From Aliishimia sp963721175 (GTDB taxonomy: Bacteria > Pseudomonadota > Alphaproteobacteria > Rhodobacterales > Rhodobacteraceae): DNA of 64,000 nucleotides. The DNA lies in NCBI GenBank assembly GCA_963721175.1, contig CAVRIG010000007.1, positions 372,001 to 436,000 of the forward strand. Direction: 5' to 3'. A model generated the notes under the pieces. It did no database searches, had not been told where the DNA came from, and saw nothing but the letters and a program-made list of their open reading frames with translations. Of this stretch, positions 1 to 8,753 are shown one piece after another (position 1 is the stretch's first letter; the number at the start of each line of letters is the position of its first letter). The position numbers and the translations under genes are program-made.

Positions 1-1
1 C

Positions 2-415
2 GTGAATGGCGCAGGGCTCGCCATGGCGACGATGGATACGATCAAGCTTGCCGGCGGGGAGCCCGCGAACTTCCTCGACATCGGCGGCGGTGCAACGCCC
101 GACCGCGTGGCGAAGGCGTTCCGGCTCGTGATGTCGGATGCGAATGTGCAGGCCGTGCTGGTCAACATCTTTGCCGGAATCAACCGGTGCGACTGGGTCG
201 CCGAGGGGGTGGTGCAGGCCTTGCGGGAAAATCCGGTCGATGTGCCGGTGGTCGTACGCCTCTCCGGCACCAATGTCGAAGAGGGGCAGAAGATCCTGTC
301 GCAATCCGGCCTGCCGATCATCCGCGCCTCTACCCTGAGCGAGGCCGCCGACCGCGCGGTGAGCGCATGGCGCAACGACCAATCCCGAGGCGTAGACGTG
401 AGAGCCGCATCATGA
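2..415 (+). CDS. mtkA: malate-CoA ligase beta subunit, C-terminal part (cut by window edge)
   Basis: This is the C-terminal 137 residues of an ATP-grasp CoA ligase beta subunit of the SucC/MtkA family, which forms a heterotetramer with the alpha subunit encoded next. The frame is open to the left edge, so the real start lies outside the window; the first codon, GTG, is an internal valine. The segment NFLDIGGGA followed by VLVNIFAGINRCDWVAEG and the RLSGTNVEEG stretch are hallmarks of the C-terminal CoA-ligase domain. The stop overlaps the start of the alpha subunit gene (ATGA), so the pair is translationally coupled. I choose malate over succinate as substrate because the partner is MtkB-like and a hydroxypyruvate/glyoxylate reductase follows. 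A succinyl-CoA ligase paralogue remains possible. Confidence 0.8.
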   Translation: MNGAGLAMATMDTIKLAGGEPANFLDIGGGATPDRVAKAFRLVMSDANVQAVLVNIFAGINRCDWVAEGVVQALRENPVDVPVVVRLSGTNVEEGQKILSQSGLPIIRASTLSEAADRAVSAWRNDQSRGVDVRAAS

Positions 416-1308
416 GCATCCTGATCGATCAGAACACCCCCGTCATCGTGCAGGGCATCACCGGCAAGATGGCGCGGTTTCACACCGCCGAGATGCGCGC
501 CTACGGCACCAATGTCGTCGGCGGCGTCGTCCCCGGCAAGGGCGGCGAGGAGGTCGAGGGCCTGCCGGTCTTCGACACGGTGAAGGACGCCGTGGCCGCA
601 ACCGGCGCCGAGGCCAGCCTGGTCTTCGTGCCGCCTCCCGCTGCCGCGGACAGCATCATGGAAGCCGCCGATGCGGGCATCCGGTATTGCGTGTGCATCA
701 CCGACGGCATTCCCGCGCAGGACATGATCACCGTGAAGCGCTACATGTGGCGCTTCCCGCGGGAACGCCGGATGATCCTGACGGGGCCGAACTGCGCCGG
801 CACCGTATCTCCGGGCAAGGCGATGATCGGCATCATGCCGGGCCACATCTACCTGCAGGGCCCTGTGGGCATCGTCGGACGCTCTGGCACGTTGGGATAT
901 GAGGCTGCGTCCCAGTTGAAGGAACGGGGCATCGGCATTTCGACTTCCGTCGGCATCGGCGGCGACCCGATCAACGGATCGTCCTTCCGGGATATCCTGG
1001 AGCATTTCGAGAACGACCCGGAGACCGAGATCATTTGCATGATCGGCGAGATCGGCGGCCCGCAGGAGGCCGAGGCGGCGGAATACGTACGCGACCACAT
1101 GACGAAACCTGTCGTGGCTTATGTCGCCGGGTTGACCGCACCCAAGGGGCGCACAATGGGGCATGCCGGCGCGATCATCTCGGCTTTCGGGGAAAGCGCT
1201 TCGGAGAAGGTGGAGATCCTGACCCAGGCGGGCGTCACCGTGGCGGAACATCCCGCGCAGATCGGCGAGACCATCGCGCGGGTCATGGGACGGCAGGAAG
1301 CCGCCTGA
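412..1308 (+). CDS. mtkB: malate-CoA ligase alpha subunit
   Basis: This 298-residue protein is the alpha subunit of a succinate/malate-CoA ligase. It carries the N-terminal CoA-binding domain (QGITGKMARFH), the GPNCAGTVSPGK segment, and the phospho-histidine loop GHAGAI near residue 245. The wording SPGKAMIGIMPGHIY and TSVGIGGDPINGSSF is closer to methylotroph MtkB than to SucD, where GPNCPG is usual. In the serine cycle MtkAB makes malyl-CoA from malate, CoA and ATP, and malyl-CoA is then split to glyoxylate and acetyl-CoA. The start ATG at 412 overlaps the mtkA stop. An upstream in-frame extension to 187 is only the shadow of mtkA. Assignment to malate rather than succinate is by family resemblance and context. 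Confidence 0.75.
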   Translation: MSILIDQNTPVIVQGITGKMARFHTAEMRAYGTNVVGGVVPGKGGEEVEGLPVFDTVKDAVAATGAEASLVFVPPPAAADSIMEAADAGIRYCVCITDGIPAQDMITVKRYMWRFPRERRMILTGPNCAGTVSPGKAMIGIMPGHIYLQGPVGIVGRSGTLGYEAASQLKERGIGISTSVGIGGDPINGSSFRDILEHFENDPETEIICMIGEIGGPQEAEAAEYVRDHMTKPVVAYVAGLTAPKGRTMGHAGAIISAFGESASEKVEILTQAGVTVAEHPAQIGETIARVMGRQEAA

Positions 1309-1320
1309 ACGGAGCCCGAC

Positions 1321-2292
1321 ATGGCACAACCTTCGCTATTCCTGACGCGCCGCCTGCCGAAGGCGGTCGAGGCCGGCCTCGCCGAGCGCTTTGAACTGAC
1401 GGTGAACACCGATGACGTTGCGCTCGGGTGGGAAGAGTTGCGCGCGGCGGTCACATCCTACGATGCCGTGCTGCCGACGGTGACGGACAGGCTTTGCGCG
1501 CGTACGCTGGACATCTCCGGCCCGCGCGCGAAGATCCTGGCGAATTACGGGGTGGGCTACAGCCATATCGACATCGGCACCGTTTCGCGGCACGGCATCA
1601 CCGTCACCAACACGCCCGATGTGCTGTCGGAATGCACGGCCGACCTGGCGATCACATTGATGCTGATGGTGGCGCGCCGGGCGGGCGAGGGCGAACGCGA
1701 ATTGCGCGCCGGTCAGTGGTCCGGCTGGCGGCCGACTCACCTGGTCGGAACCAAGGTGTCGGGCAAGGTGCTGGGCATCATCGGCTTCGGCCGCATCGGG
1801 CAGGAGGTGGCACGGCGGGCGCATCATGGGTTCGGAATGGAGATCGTCGTCTTCAACCGGTCCGCCGTGCCTGCCGAGCGCCTCTCGGCTTTCGGTGCGC
1901 GCCAGGTGGAAAGCATCGAGGAGTTGCTGCCGCTCTGCGATTTCGTGTCGCTCCACTGTCCCGGCGGAGCAGAGAACCGGCATCTGATGAATGGTCCGCG
2001 CTTTGACCTGATGAAACCGGACGCCTACCTCATCAACACCGCACGCGGCGAAGTCGTGGACGAGCACGCGCTGATCCAGGCGCTTAGCTTCGGGACGATC
2101 GGCGGTGCGGCGCTCGACGTGTTCGATTCAGAGCCGCGGATCAGTCCCGCGCTCCTCGACCTCGACAACCTCGTGATGCTGCCGCACCTGGGCAGCGCCA
2201 CCCGAGAAGCGCGCGAGGCGATGGGCTTTCGGGCGATGACCAACCTCGTCGATTTCTTCGAGGGTCGCGAGCCGCGTGACAAGGTCGCCTGA
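1321..2292 (+). CDS. D-2-hydroxyacid dehydrogenase (glyoxylate/hydroxypyruvate reductase)
   Basis: The product is a 323-residue NAD(P)-dependent D-2-hydroxyacid dehydrogenase. The Rossmann motif is GIIGFGRIGQEVARRA (about residues 143-158). The catalytic Arg lies in NTARGEVVD, the Glu in the following DSEP segment, and the catalytic His in LPHLGSAT. The best match from memory is the glyoxylate reductase (GyaR/GhrB) group, which reduces glyoxylate or hydroxypyruvate. It begins 12 bp after mtkB, so the three genes look like one operon. That fits a serine-cycle or C2-metabolism role, where malyl-CoA cleavage yields glyoxylate. Substrate preference cannot be fixed from sequence alone. Confidence 0.8.
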   Translation: MAQPSLFLTRRLPKAVEAGLAERFELTVNTDDVALGWEELRAAVTSYDAVLPTVTDRLCARTLDISGPRAKILANYGVGYSHIDIGTVSRHGITVTNTPDVLSECTADLAITLMLMVARRAGEGERELRAGQWSGWRPTHLVGTKVSGKVLGIIGFGRIGQEVARRAHHGFGMEIVVFNRSAVPAERLSAFGARQVESIEELLPLCDFVSLHCPGGAENRHLMNGPRFDLMKPDAYLINTARGEVVDEHALIQALSFGTIGGAALDVFDSEPRISPALLDLDNLVMLPHLGSATREAREAMGFRAMTNLVDFFEGREPRDKVA

Positions 2293-2303
2293 AATCGCCA
2301 ACG

Positions 2304-2363
2304 GAGGGGGCGCTGCCCCCGTCCCTGCGGGACTCCCCCGAGGTATTTGAAGACCCAAAGAAG
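2304..2363 (+). repeat. GC-rich hairpin intergenic repeat, copy 1
   Basis: The stretch contains a perfect GGGGGC-GCT-GCCCCC hairpin (2306-2320), a second hairpin GTCCC-TGC-GGGAC (2321-2333), then CCCCCGAGGTATTT and GACCCAAAGAAG. The same ordered parts occur at 13821-13871 (inverted) and 23235-23298. It sits between the convergent hydroxyacid dehydrogenase and opgH genes, so it may act as a bidirectional terminator. I regard it as a dispersed Rhodobacteraceae-type intergenic element rather than an IS remnant, because there is no coding content. Confidence 0.75.
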
Positions 2364-2375
2364 CAGGATCCTGCG

Positions 2376-4245
2376 TTATTCTGCCGGAGCTTCGATGCGG
2401 CCGGCGAGGCGGGCGCGCATGCGGTCGCGTTCCAGGCGGGCACGCGTGACGATCGCGGGTTCGCGGAGCGTGTTCGGGCTGTCCAGCCGGAACCCGGCGG
2501 GGGCGTGGCGGACGAGGTTCAGGCTGCCGAGCGCCGAAAGCGGCACGGCGAGGCTCAGCGAGATGACGATGGGCAGGAGCCAGAGCGAGATGAGCCCCGT
2601 GACGAGGCCGGCGCCCAGCAGCATCCCCAGCACCGTCTCGAGCCAATGGAACCGCACCAGCGTGATCAACGGATAGCCGTTCGCGTTCCGTCTTTGGGGC
2701 GACCACGGTTCGGCCGTGGTGAGGGCCGCGCGCAGAACGGCACGGCACTGCTGGATCATCAGGATCGGCGCGTAGAGGATGGACAGAAACACCTCGATCA
2801 GCACCGCCGCGATGAAGCGCGGCCGGCCGCCGAAGATGCGGTGCGCCTTGGGGTGGGCCGCGATGATTGCGGCGCCGGTCAGCTTGGGTGTCAGCAGGAC
2901 GGCGTACATGATGAAGAGGAATAGAGCCGAGTTGATCTCCGTCATCACCGGCCAGTCGGGATAGAGCGGGCTGTCCTCGCGAAAGTAGCGGATCACGTTG
3001 GTGTCCGCATCCCGCCCCAGCAACGCCCAGGCCAGGAGCAGCAGGAACCACGCGGGCGACAGCAGGTAGCTGACCGCGCCGTGGAAGAGGTGAAACCGGG
3101 AGATCGGGTGCAGGCCGCGCGTTGCCAGCAGGCGCAGATGCTGCAGGTTGCCGCGGCACCAGCGCCGGTCGCGCAAGACGTAGTCGATGAGCGTGCCGGG
3201 CGTCTCCTCGAACGATCCCGCGAGGCGGGGCAGGAACCGGACCCGCCAGCCGGCCCGGCGCAGGAGCCCGGCCTCGACGAAATCGTGGCTGAGGATCAAC
3301 CGGTCGCCCGAGAGGTGCGGCAGCCCGGCGGCGGCAGCGAAGGCGCGGGTGCGGATGATGGCGTTGTGGCCCCAGTAGTTGCCTTCGGTCTGGGACCAGA
3401 GGGCGAGACCTTCGGCCAGAAGCCAGCCATAGGCGATGTTGGAGAATTGCTGGAGTCGGGCAAAGAGTGTTTCCGCGCCGATCAGTGTCGGAAAACTCTG
3501 CACCAGTCCCGCGCGCGGATCGGCGGCCAGCGCATCGGCCAGGGCGACGATGGTCCGGCCGGACATCAGGCTGTCTGCGTCGAGCACCAGCATCGCCTCG
3601 TGGGCGGCGCCCCATCCGGTGATCCAGTCCTCGAGGTTGCCGACCTTCTTGTCGGTGTTCTGCGCCCGGCGGCGATAGTGGACCGAGATGCCCGGCGGCG
3701 CGTCGGCGCGCAGCGCCTCGAAGGCCGCGACCTCGTCCGCTGCGATCGCCAGATCGCGCGTGTCGGACAGGATGAAGAGCGTGAATCGATGCTGCGTTGC
3801 GCGCCGTGCCAGATCGTCCAGCATCGCCTGCGCGTTGCCGAAGACGTCGTAGGCAACCTCGTTGTAGATCGGGACGAGCAGAGCGACGTCGAGGCCAGCA
3901 TTCACCGGACTGATCGACGGCGGAGCGCCGCGACAGGCCCGCCAGTGCCACGATCACGGTCGAGACCGAGAGTGTCACCCAGACGAAGCTGAGCCCGATC
4001 AGTGTCAGCAGCGTCCATTCGAGCCAGGTCATCCCGCCCATGTTGAGCCACCCATAGAGACCGGCGACCAGCGCGCCCGTTCCCAAGATGGCCGGGCCGA
4101 AGACGGCCATGCGCCAGGCCAGCGACCGGTGCGGCGCGTCGGCCGGGAGAAGTGCGTCTGCCGGGCTGGCGTCGAACCGCTGGCGCTGCATCTCGAGCGG
4201 CGCGCGCGGCGGCATCTGGGACGCGATGTGGTCGGTTTCGGTCAT
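2376..4245 (-). CDS. opgH: glucans biosynthesis glucosyltransferase OpgH (MdoH), one apparent frameshift
   Basis: OpgH is an inner-membrane GT2 glucosyltransferase that builds the beta-glucan backbone of osmoregulated periplasmic glucans. The N-terminal part (start ATG at 4245) has two membrane segments. The catalytic domain follows in another frame with ALLVPIYNEV, the metal-binding DADS, a QxxRW-like RRWCRGN and several C-terminal membrane helices. The frames join near 3930: reading LSRR then (G)APPSISPVNAGLDVALLVP restores a normal protein of about 620 residues. A one-base indel is therefore likely. The gene lies 64 bp downstream of opgG and is the last of opgC-opgG-opgH. Whether the break is real or a sequencing error cannot be told here; opgG next door is broken the same way. 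Confidence 0.85.
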
Positions 4246-4309
4246 CTTTGTTTCAGTCGCTCCTGGGCGTTGAAGACTTTGCATCGGACGGATCACGGCG
4301 TGACTGCGA

Positions 4310-5855
4310 TCAGCCCGCCGTCCAGCGATACAGCCAAACTTCGGAAAGTGCCGTGCCATCATTTGACCGGAGTTGGACCCGGAATTCGGAGAACCGCGCT
4401 TCGCCGGGCATGAAGTTAAACGCCAGCCGCGGCCCTCCGGTTCCCGGATTGCGTTCAAGAATTCCTTCCGTCACCTCGCCCGACGTCGAGCGGACAAGGC
4501 GTTCCACGTCGTCTAGGTCCTCGGGCACGTTCGCGCCATCCTCGAAATCGATCACGAAGATCAGCCCGTCGTGGTGGATACTCTCGCCCGCGGCCGAGTT
4601 GATGACGCGCAGCGGCATGTCTTCGGTCGGCGCGGGGTCCGGACCCCAGTCCAGCCGGTAGCTCATGTCATGACGCTGGCCCGCGGCGATCGGCGATGTC
4701 GGTCGCCAATAGGCCACGATGTTGTCGTAGATCTCCTTGTCCGCGGGAATCTCGACCAGGGTGACAGCGCCGCGGCCCCACCCTTCGCCGGGCGTGACCC
4801 AGACACCGGGGCGGTTGTGGTAGTTCGCCTCCAGATCCGCGAAATCGGCGAAGTTCCGCGCGCGCTGCAGCAGGCCGAACCCGCGCGGGTCAACGTCCGC
4901 GAACGAGCTGATCTGCAGCGCGGTCGGGTTTGCGAGCGGCCGCCAGATCACTTCGCCCGCGCCGTTTTGGATCAGGAGACCGTCGCTGTCATGGACGGCG
5001 GGGCGAAAATCGGAGAATCGGTCGCGGTTGGTCTGGTCGAAGAGAAACATCGAGGTCAGAGGCGCGATCCCGACATGCAGCAACGGCTCGCGTGCAAAGA
5101 GGCTGGCGGTCACCTCCATGGTCAACTGCTCGCCGTGACGGATTGCGAAGCTGTGGACGCCGGTGCAGGACGGGCTGTCCATAAGCGCGTGAATGGTGAT
5201 GTCGGGCGCATCTCTTTCGGGTTTCTCGACCCAGAAGGCGATGAATTCAGGAAATTCCTCTCCCTCCGGCTCTCCGGTTTTGAGGGCGAGGCCGCGCGCG
5301 GAGAGTCCGTAATTCTGTCCGGTGCCGATACCGCGAAAGTAGCTCGCGCCCTGGAACACGACGTATTCGGTGTATTTGCCCGAGCCCGTCAGGTCCGCTC
5401 GCAGCCGCAACCCGGAATATCCCAGACTGTCGTCGATCGTGAGGTCCGGTAAGTCCTCCGGTTCGTCGAAAACGGACATGTCGAACTTGACCGGTCGCGC
5501 GTTGCCATCCTCCACCACATGTATGGCAACCGGGCGGGGAAAATAGAGACCGGGCGGAAAGACGTCCAGCCGCTGGGGATAGCTTGTATTGTGCCAGATC
5601 GCGTTGTGGGTCTCGAAACGCATCTGGCGGTAGTTGTCATAGCTCAGGTTGCGCCAGTCCTCCGGGATTTCTGGGCGCGGCGCGTAATTCTCGCTGGCCA
5701 TCGTCTGCGCCTTTTCGATCAGCGTCATTCGGTCGAACGGCACGGGCTCGCCGAGACGAAGCCTTGTCGAACTCGTACTCGGACGGGGAGGCGAGCGCCG
5801 ACCCCGGCCATGTGGCCAATGCGGCAAGCGCTGTCAGGATCTCGCGCCGCAGCAT
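4310..5855 (-). CDS. opgG: periplasmic glucan biosynthesis protein OpgG (MdoG), one apparent frameshift
   Basis: OpgG is a periplasmic beta-sandwich protein needed for glucan branching and release. A signal peptide starting MLRREILTALAALATW is encoded from ATG 5855. The mature protein, with LSYDNYRQMRF and SYPQRLDVFPPGLYF, is in another frame. The frames meet near 5764 at FDKA|RLGEPVPFDRM, where one extra T explains the shift; corrected length is about 514 residues. The start is fixed by a TGATG overlap with the opgC stop and by the signal peptide. A start at 5827 in the main frame would lack any export signal. It lies between opgC and opgH and probably shares their transcript. Confidence 0.88.
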
Positions 5856-7120
5856 CACGCAACCCTCCCTGTGCGCCAAGGCTGCGACTTGAACCAGCCG
5901 GCGGCATAGGCGGTGGCGACAAGAACGCACGCCCCGGCGAGATTGACCGCAACAGTGGTGAGGACGTCGCGCCCCAACTGGTCCATCACGAAACCGAGGA
6001 GACGCGCGGTGAACATCGAGACGACGAAGACCGCGAGCGATTGCTGGCCGACCTTCAGGATGATCGTCAGCAACCGCTGCCAGGTCCGCGCGGCGAAACC
6101 GGCACCGGACGCCAGCAGACGCCCGCCCTTGTCCCCCGCTGCGACCCAGCAGAGATAGGCAAGCGCCAGGAAATGCGTGTAGCGCAGGATGCCCAAATCG
6201 GACTTGTCGAACCAGGCTCTATGGGCGACCCGCCACTCCCGCGCCCAGTCCATGCCAAGCTCGCGCATGCCCACGTGGCTGAGCGGGATATTGACGAGCA
6301 CCACGAAGAGCGCGATCCCGATCAACACCGGGTGCACCGGCGGTTTCGGCAGCCACCCGCGCATGAACGCAAAGCCGGTGAAGAAGATCAACTGCCATCC
6401 GAACGGATTGAAGAACCAGGTGCGGTCGGTCCAGGGCTCTGCCGGAAAGGCGAGATGGGGCAGACCCAGCGCGGAGGTCAGACTTTCTTGCGCGAAGAGC
6501 CAGACGGTGACGACGAAACCCGCGACCAGACCCAGGTGCACGCGGCTGAGAGCGACGACCAGCGGCATCGCCGCCAGGACACCCATGTACATCGGCAGGA
6601 TGTCGAAATAGTTGGGCACGTAACGCAGGGTCATGAAGCTGAGCAGGATGTTGGAATTCTCCCACTTGTCGCTGTCGATGAAGATCGGCCACAGGTTCAG
6701 CTTGCCCCAGTAGTTGCGGTCGGTCCAGGCGAGATCGGTCAGGAAGACCGTCAGGGCCAGCGTTGCGAAGAAGAGCCCGACATGCGCCCAATAGACCTGC
6801 CAGATCCGGAATACGACGCGCGCCGTCCCAAGACGCCACCCGGCCGTGTCATAGGCGCGCCCGAAGGCGATAGCAGATGCCATGCCCGAGCAGAAGACGA
6901 AGATCTCGGTCGCGTCGGAAAAGCCCCAGCGCGCCGGGATCCATCTGGTGAAGAAATTGCCCGGAGTGTGGGCCATCAGAATGATGAACATCGCCAGGCC
7001 GCGAAAGAAATCCAGGCGCAGATCACGCACCCGTGCCGCTCCGACCGCCGCGGCAGGCTGCGCGGCGTTCCCTGCCGGGCGGGCAGGGTCTCGGGGTCGT
7101 GTTGCGTCCGCAAAGGTCAT
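5855..7120 (-). CDS. opgC: OpgC membrane acyltransferase (glucan succinylation)
   Basis: The product is a 421-residue polytopic membrane protein of the OpgC family. In Rhodobacter sphaeroides OpgC adds succinyl groups to periplasmic glucans. Visible marks are the RDLRLDFFRGLAMFIILMAHTPG opening shortened here to its core LDFFRGLAMF, an early His in the first helix, about ten hydrophobic segments, and the NPFGWQLIFFTGFAF segment in the middle. It is the first gene of the opgC-G-H set and its stop overlaps the opgG start by one base. The gene order differs from the opgGIHDC order known in R. sphaeroides, and opgI and opgD are absent here. No frameshift is seen in this gene, unlike its two neighbours. 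Confidence 0.85.
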   Translation of the reverse strand: MTFADATRPRDPARPAGNAAQPAAAVGAARVRDLRLDFFRGLAMFIILMAHTPGNFFTRWIPARWGFSDATEIFVFCSGMASAIAFGRAYDTAGWRLGTARVVFRIWQVYWAHVGLFFATLALTVFLTDLAWTDRNYWGKLNLWPIFIDSDKWENSNILLSFMTLRYVPNYFDILPMYMGVLAAMPLVVALSRVHLGLVAGFVVTVWLFAQESLTSALGLPHLAFPAEPWTDRTWFFNPFGWQLIFFTGFAFMRGWLPKPPVHPVLIGIALFVVLVNIPLSHVGMRELGMDWAREWRVAHRAWFDKSDLGILRYTHFLALAYLCWVAAGDKGGRLLASGAGFAARTWQRLLTIILKVGQQSLAVFVVSMFTARLLGFVMDQLGRDVLTTVAVNLAGACVLVATAYAAGWFKSQPWRTGRVA

Positions 7121-7168
7121 CGCATGTCTATGTAGGTGGCCATTGTCCCACGCAATATACCACCCGGA

Positions 7169-8509
7169 TCACTGCGCTGGAATCCGCCGGGCGCGGTCCA
7201 GGGCTGCCATCCGGGTGGCGGTGAAGCGATCCTGGTTGCCGGCGCGCGCGGCCAGTCGTTCCGACACGATCTCCTGGACGCGATCCACAAATCCGGCGCG
7301 CAGGCCGGCATCGATCGTCATTCGCTCGAACACGTCGCGCTGGGCGTGGCTCCCTCCGATGGTCTGCATGCGGGTGCGGGCCGCATCCAGGTTCAGGAAC
7401 GCGGTGTCGAATCGGCCTTCGGCAAAGCTGTGCAGGCCCGCGATCGCGCGCAGGCCCGGATCGGCGACGCGCAAGGACATGTCGCCGCCCTTGCGCGCAT
7501 CGATCGTGAACCGCAGGGTCAACTCGCTGGTCGCGTCGAATCGTCCTGCGGCCCCCAGCGCCATCATGTAATGCAGATCGGCAAAGATCAGGCAGCCATC
7601 GCTGGTGCGGTTCTCGGCATGATCGGCCAGTTCCTCCCACCGATCGCCCACATCCACGCCTTCGAGTTCCAGTCGCATCAGGAGCGACGTGGCGTTGGCG
7701 ATGTCGCGGTAGTCGTCCGTCTTGTCATGCCGGATCTGCCGGTCGTAAAGACCCATGACGACGTCGGTCTCGCCCCGATCCAGATGCAGCAGTGCCTTGT
7801 GCCACCAGACATGGTAGCGGAAGTTGTTGCAGTGATCCCAAGCCGGCCGGTTGTCGTCGATCAGCCGGATGCCCCGATCCGGCTGCGCCGTCATGTCGTA
7901 GACATGCGCGACCGCATGCAAGCCCCAGGCATCGTCGGGCGCATGGCGCAGACCTTCGAGCCCGACGGCTTCGGCCGCGTCGTAGTCTCCGGTCTCTTCG
8001 AGCGCGAAGGCGTGGCAACCCATGAGGTATCCGCGGCAGGGATGGTCGGGCCCGTGCGCGTGCATCACCGCCTCGACCGATCTGCGCAGGCCCTGGATAT
8101 CGCCCAGGATGAAGCGAATCGCATGGCTGACCTTGGCCGAGAGCGTGTCGCGCGGGTTGTCCCGCAGGGCGTCCTCCATGCAGGCCACGGCGCGGGTCGG
8201 ATAGCCCCGCAGCCATTCGCCCAGCGCCTTGACCCAAAGCCGTTCGCGGACGCTGGGCGCATCGAGCGCTTGGGCCTGGCGATGCGCCTCTTTTGCGACA
8301 CCGACCATCTCGCGGCGCCCCAGCATGAGGGAGAAGAGCCCCTTGGCCGCAATCCCCATCGCGAAGTCCGGCTCCTTCTGAAGGACCGCGCCAAGATGCT
8401 CGGGCGCCGATGCGGAATGACCGAGAAACGCTCTCACCATGCTGTTCCACGACGCAACCGCCTCGGCACTCGAGAGCGACACGGTTCCATCGCAGATATC
8501 CAGTTTCAT
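7169..8509 (-). CDS. TTC38-like tetratricopeptide repeat protein
   Basis: This 446-residue soluble protein resembles the tetratricopeptide repeat protein 38 family, found in animals and many proteobacteria but without a firm function. Alpha-helical repeats run through the whole length. Typical segments are AKGLFSLMLGRRE, ACMEDALRDNPRD, HAVAHVYDM and YHVWWHKALLHLDRG. The last two hold conserved His and Trp residues of the family. I chose ATG 8509, preceded by AAAAGG, over the upstream TTG at 8527. It lies 48 bp upstream of opgC on the same strand and might share its transcript. No catalytic motif is visible, so a scaffold role or an undescribed activity are both open. Confidence 0.7.
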   Translation of the reverse strand: MKLDICDGTVSLSSAEAVASWNSMVRAFLGHSASAPEHLGAVLQKEPDFAMGIAAKGLFSLMLGRREMVGVAKEAHRQAQALDAPSVRERLWVKALGEWLRGYPTRAVACMEDALRDNPRDTLSAKVSHAIRFILGDIQGLRRSVEAVMHAHGPDHPCRGYLMGCHAFALEETGDYDAAEAVGLEGLRHAPDDAWGLHAVAHVYDMTAQPDRGIRLIDDNRPAWDHCNNFRYHVWWHKALLHLDRGETDVVMGLYDRQIRHDKTDDYRDIANATSLLMRLELEGVDVGDRWEELADHAENRTSDGCLIFADLHYMMALGAAGRFDATSELTLRFTIDARKGGDMSLRVADPGLRAIAGLHSFAEGRFDTAFLNLDAARTRMQTIGGSHAQRDVFERMTIDAGLRAGFVDRVQEIVSERLAARAGNQDRFTATRMAALDRARRIPAQ

Positions 8510-8753
8510 GCTATGCCTTTTGTTCAATCCAATGTTGTAATGTCGTATCCCAATGTGAGGCCATTCCCTATGCGGATTGGGAGAAAAACACGCTCTTTTG
8601 AAGCGGTTGGGGGCAAACGTGAGCGATAAGCATGCAGGATGCGCAAAAACTGGCGAAGTTCCGCGCGTTTGGCCTATCCGTACGTGCGGGGCTTGTGGGC
8701 CGATGGTGCCGCGGTATCGCTAACTTTGCGGGCAATCGCAAGCGGGAGCGCCG

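Noticed and set aside
2128..4458. One 776-codon frame covering opgH
   Set aside because: Only its first part (from 4245) encodes OpgH; after about 3930 it reads Arg-rich nonsense while the true catalytic domain is in another frame.
5519..7135. 538-codon plus-strand open frame
   Set aside because: It runs antisense to opgC and opgG, is Arg/Gln/His-rich with no family resemblance, and is a typical high-GC shadow frame.
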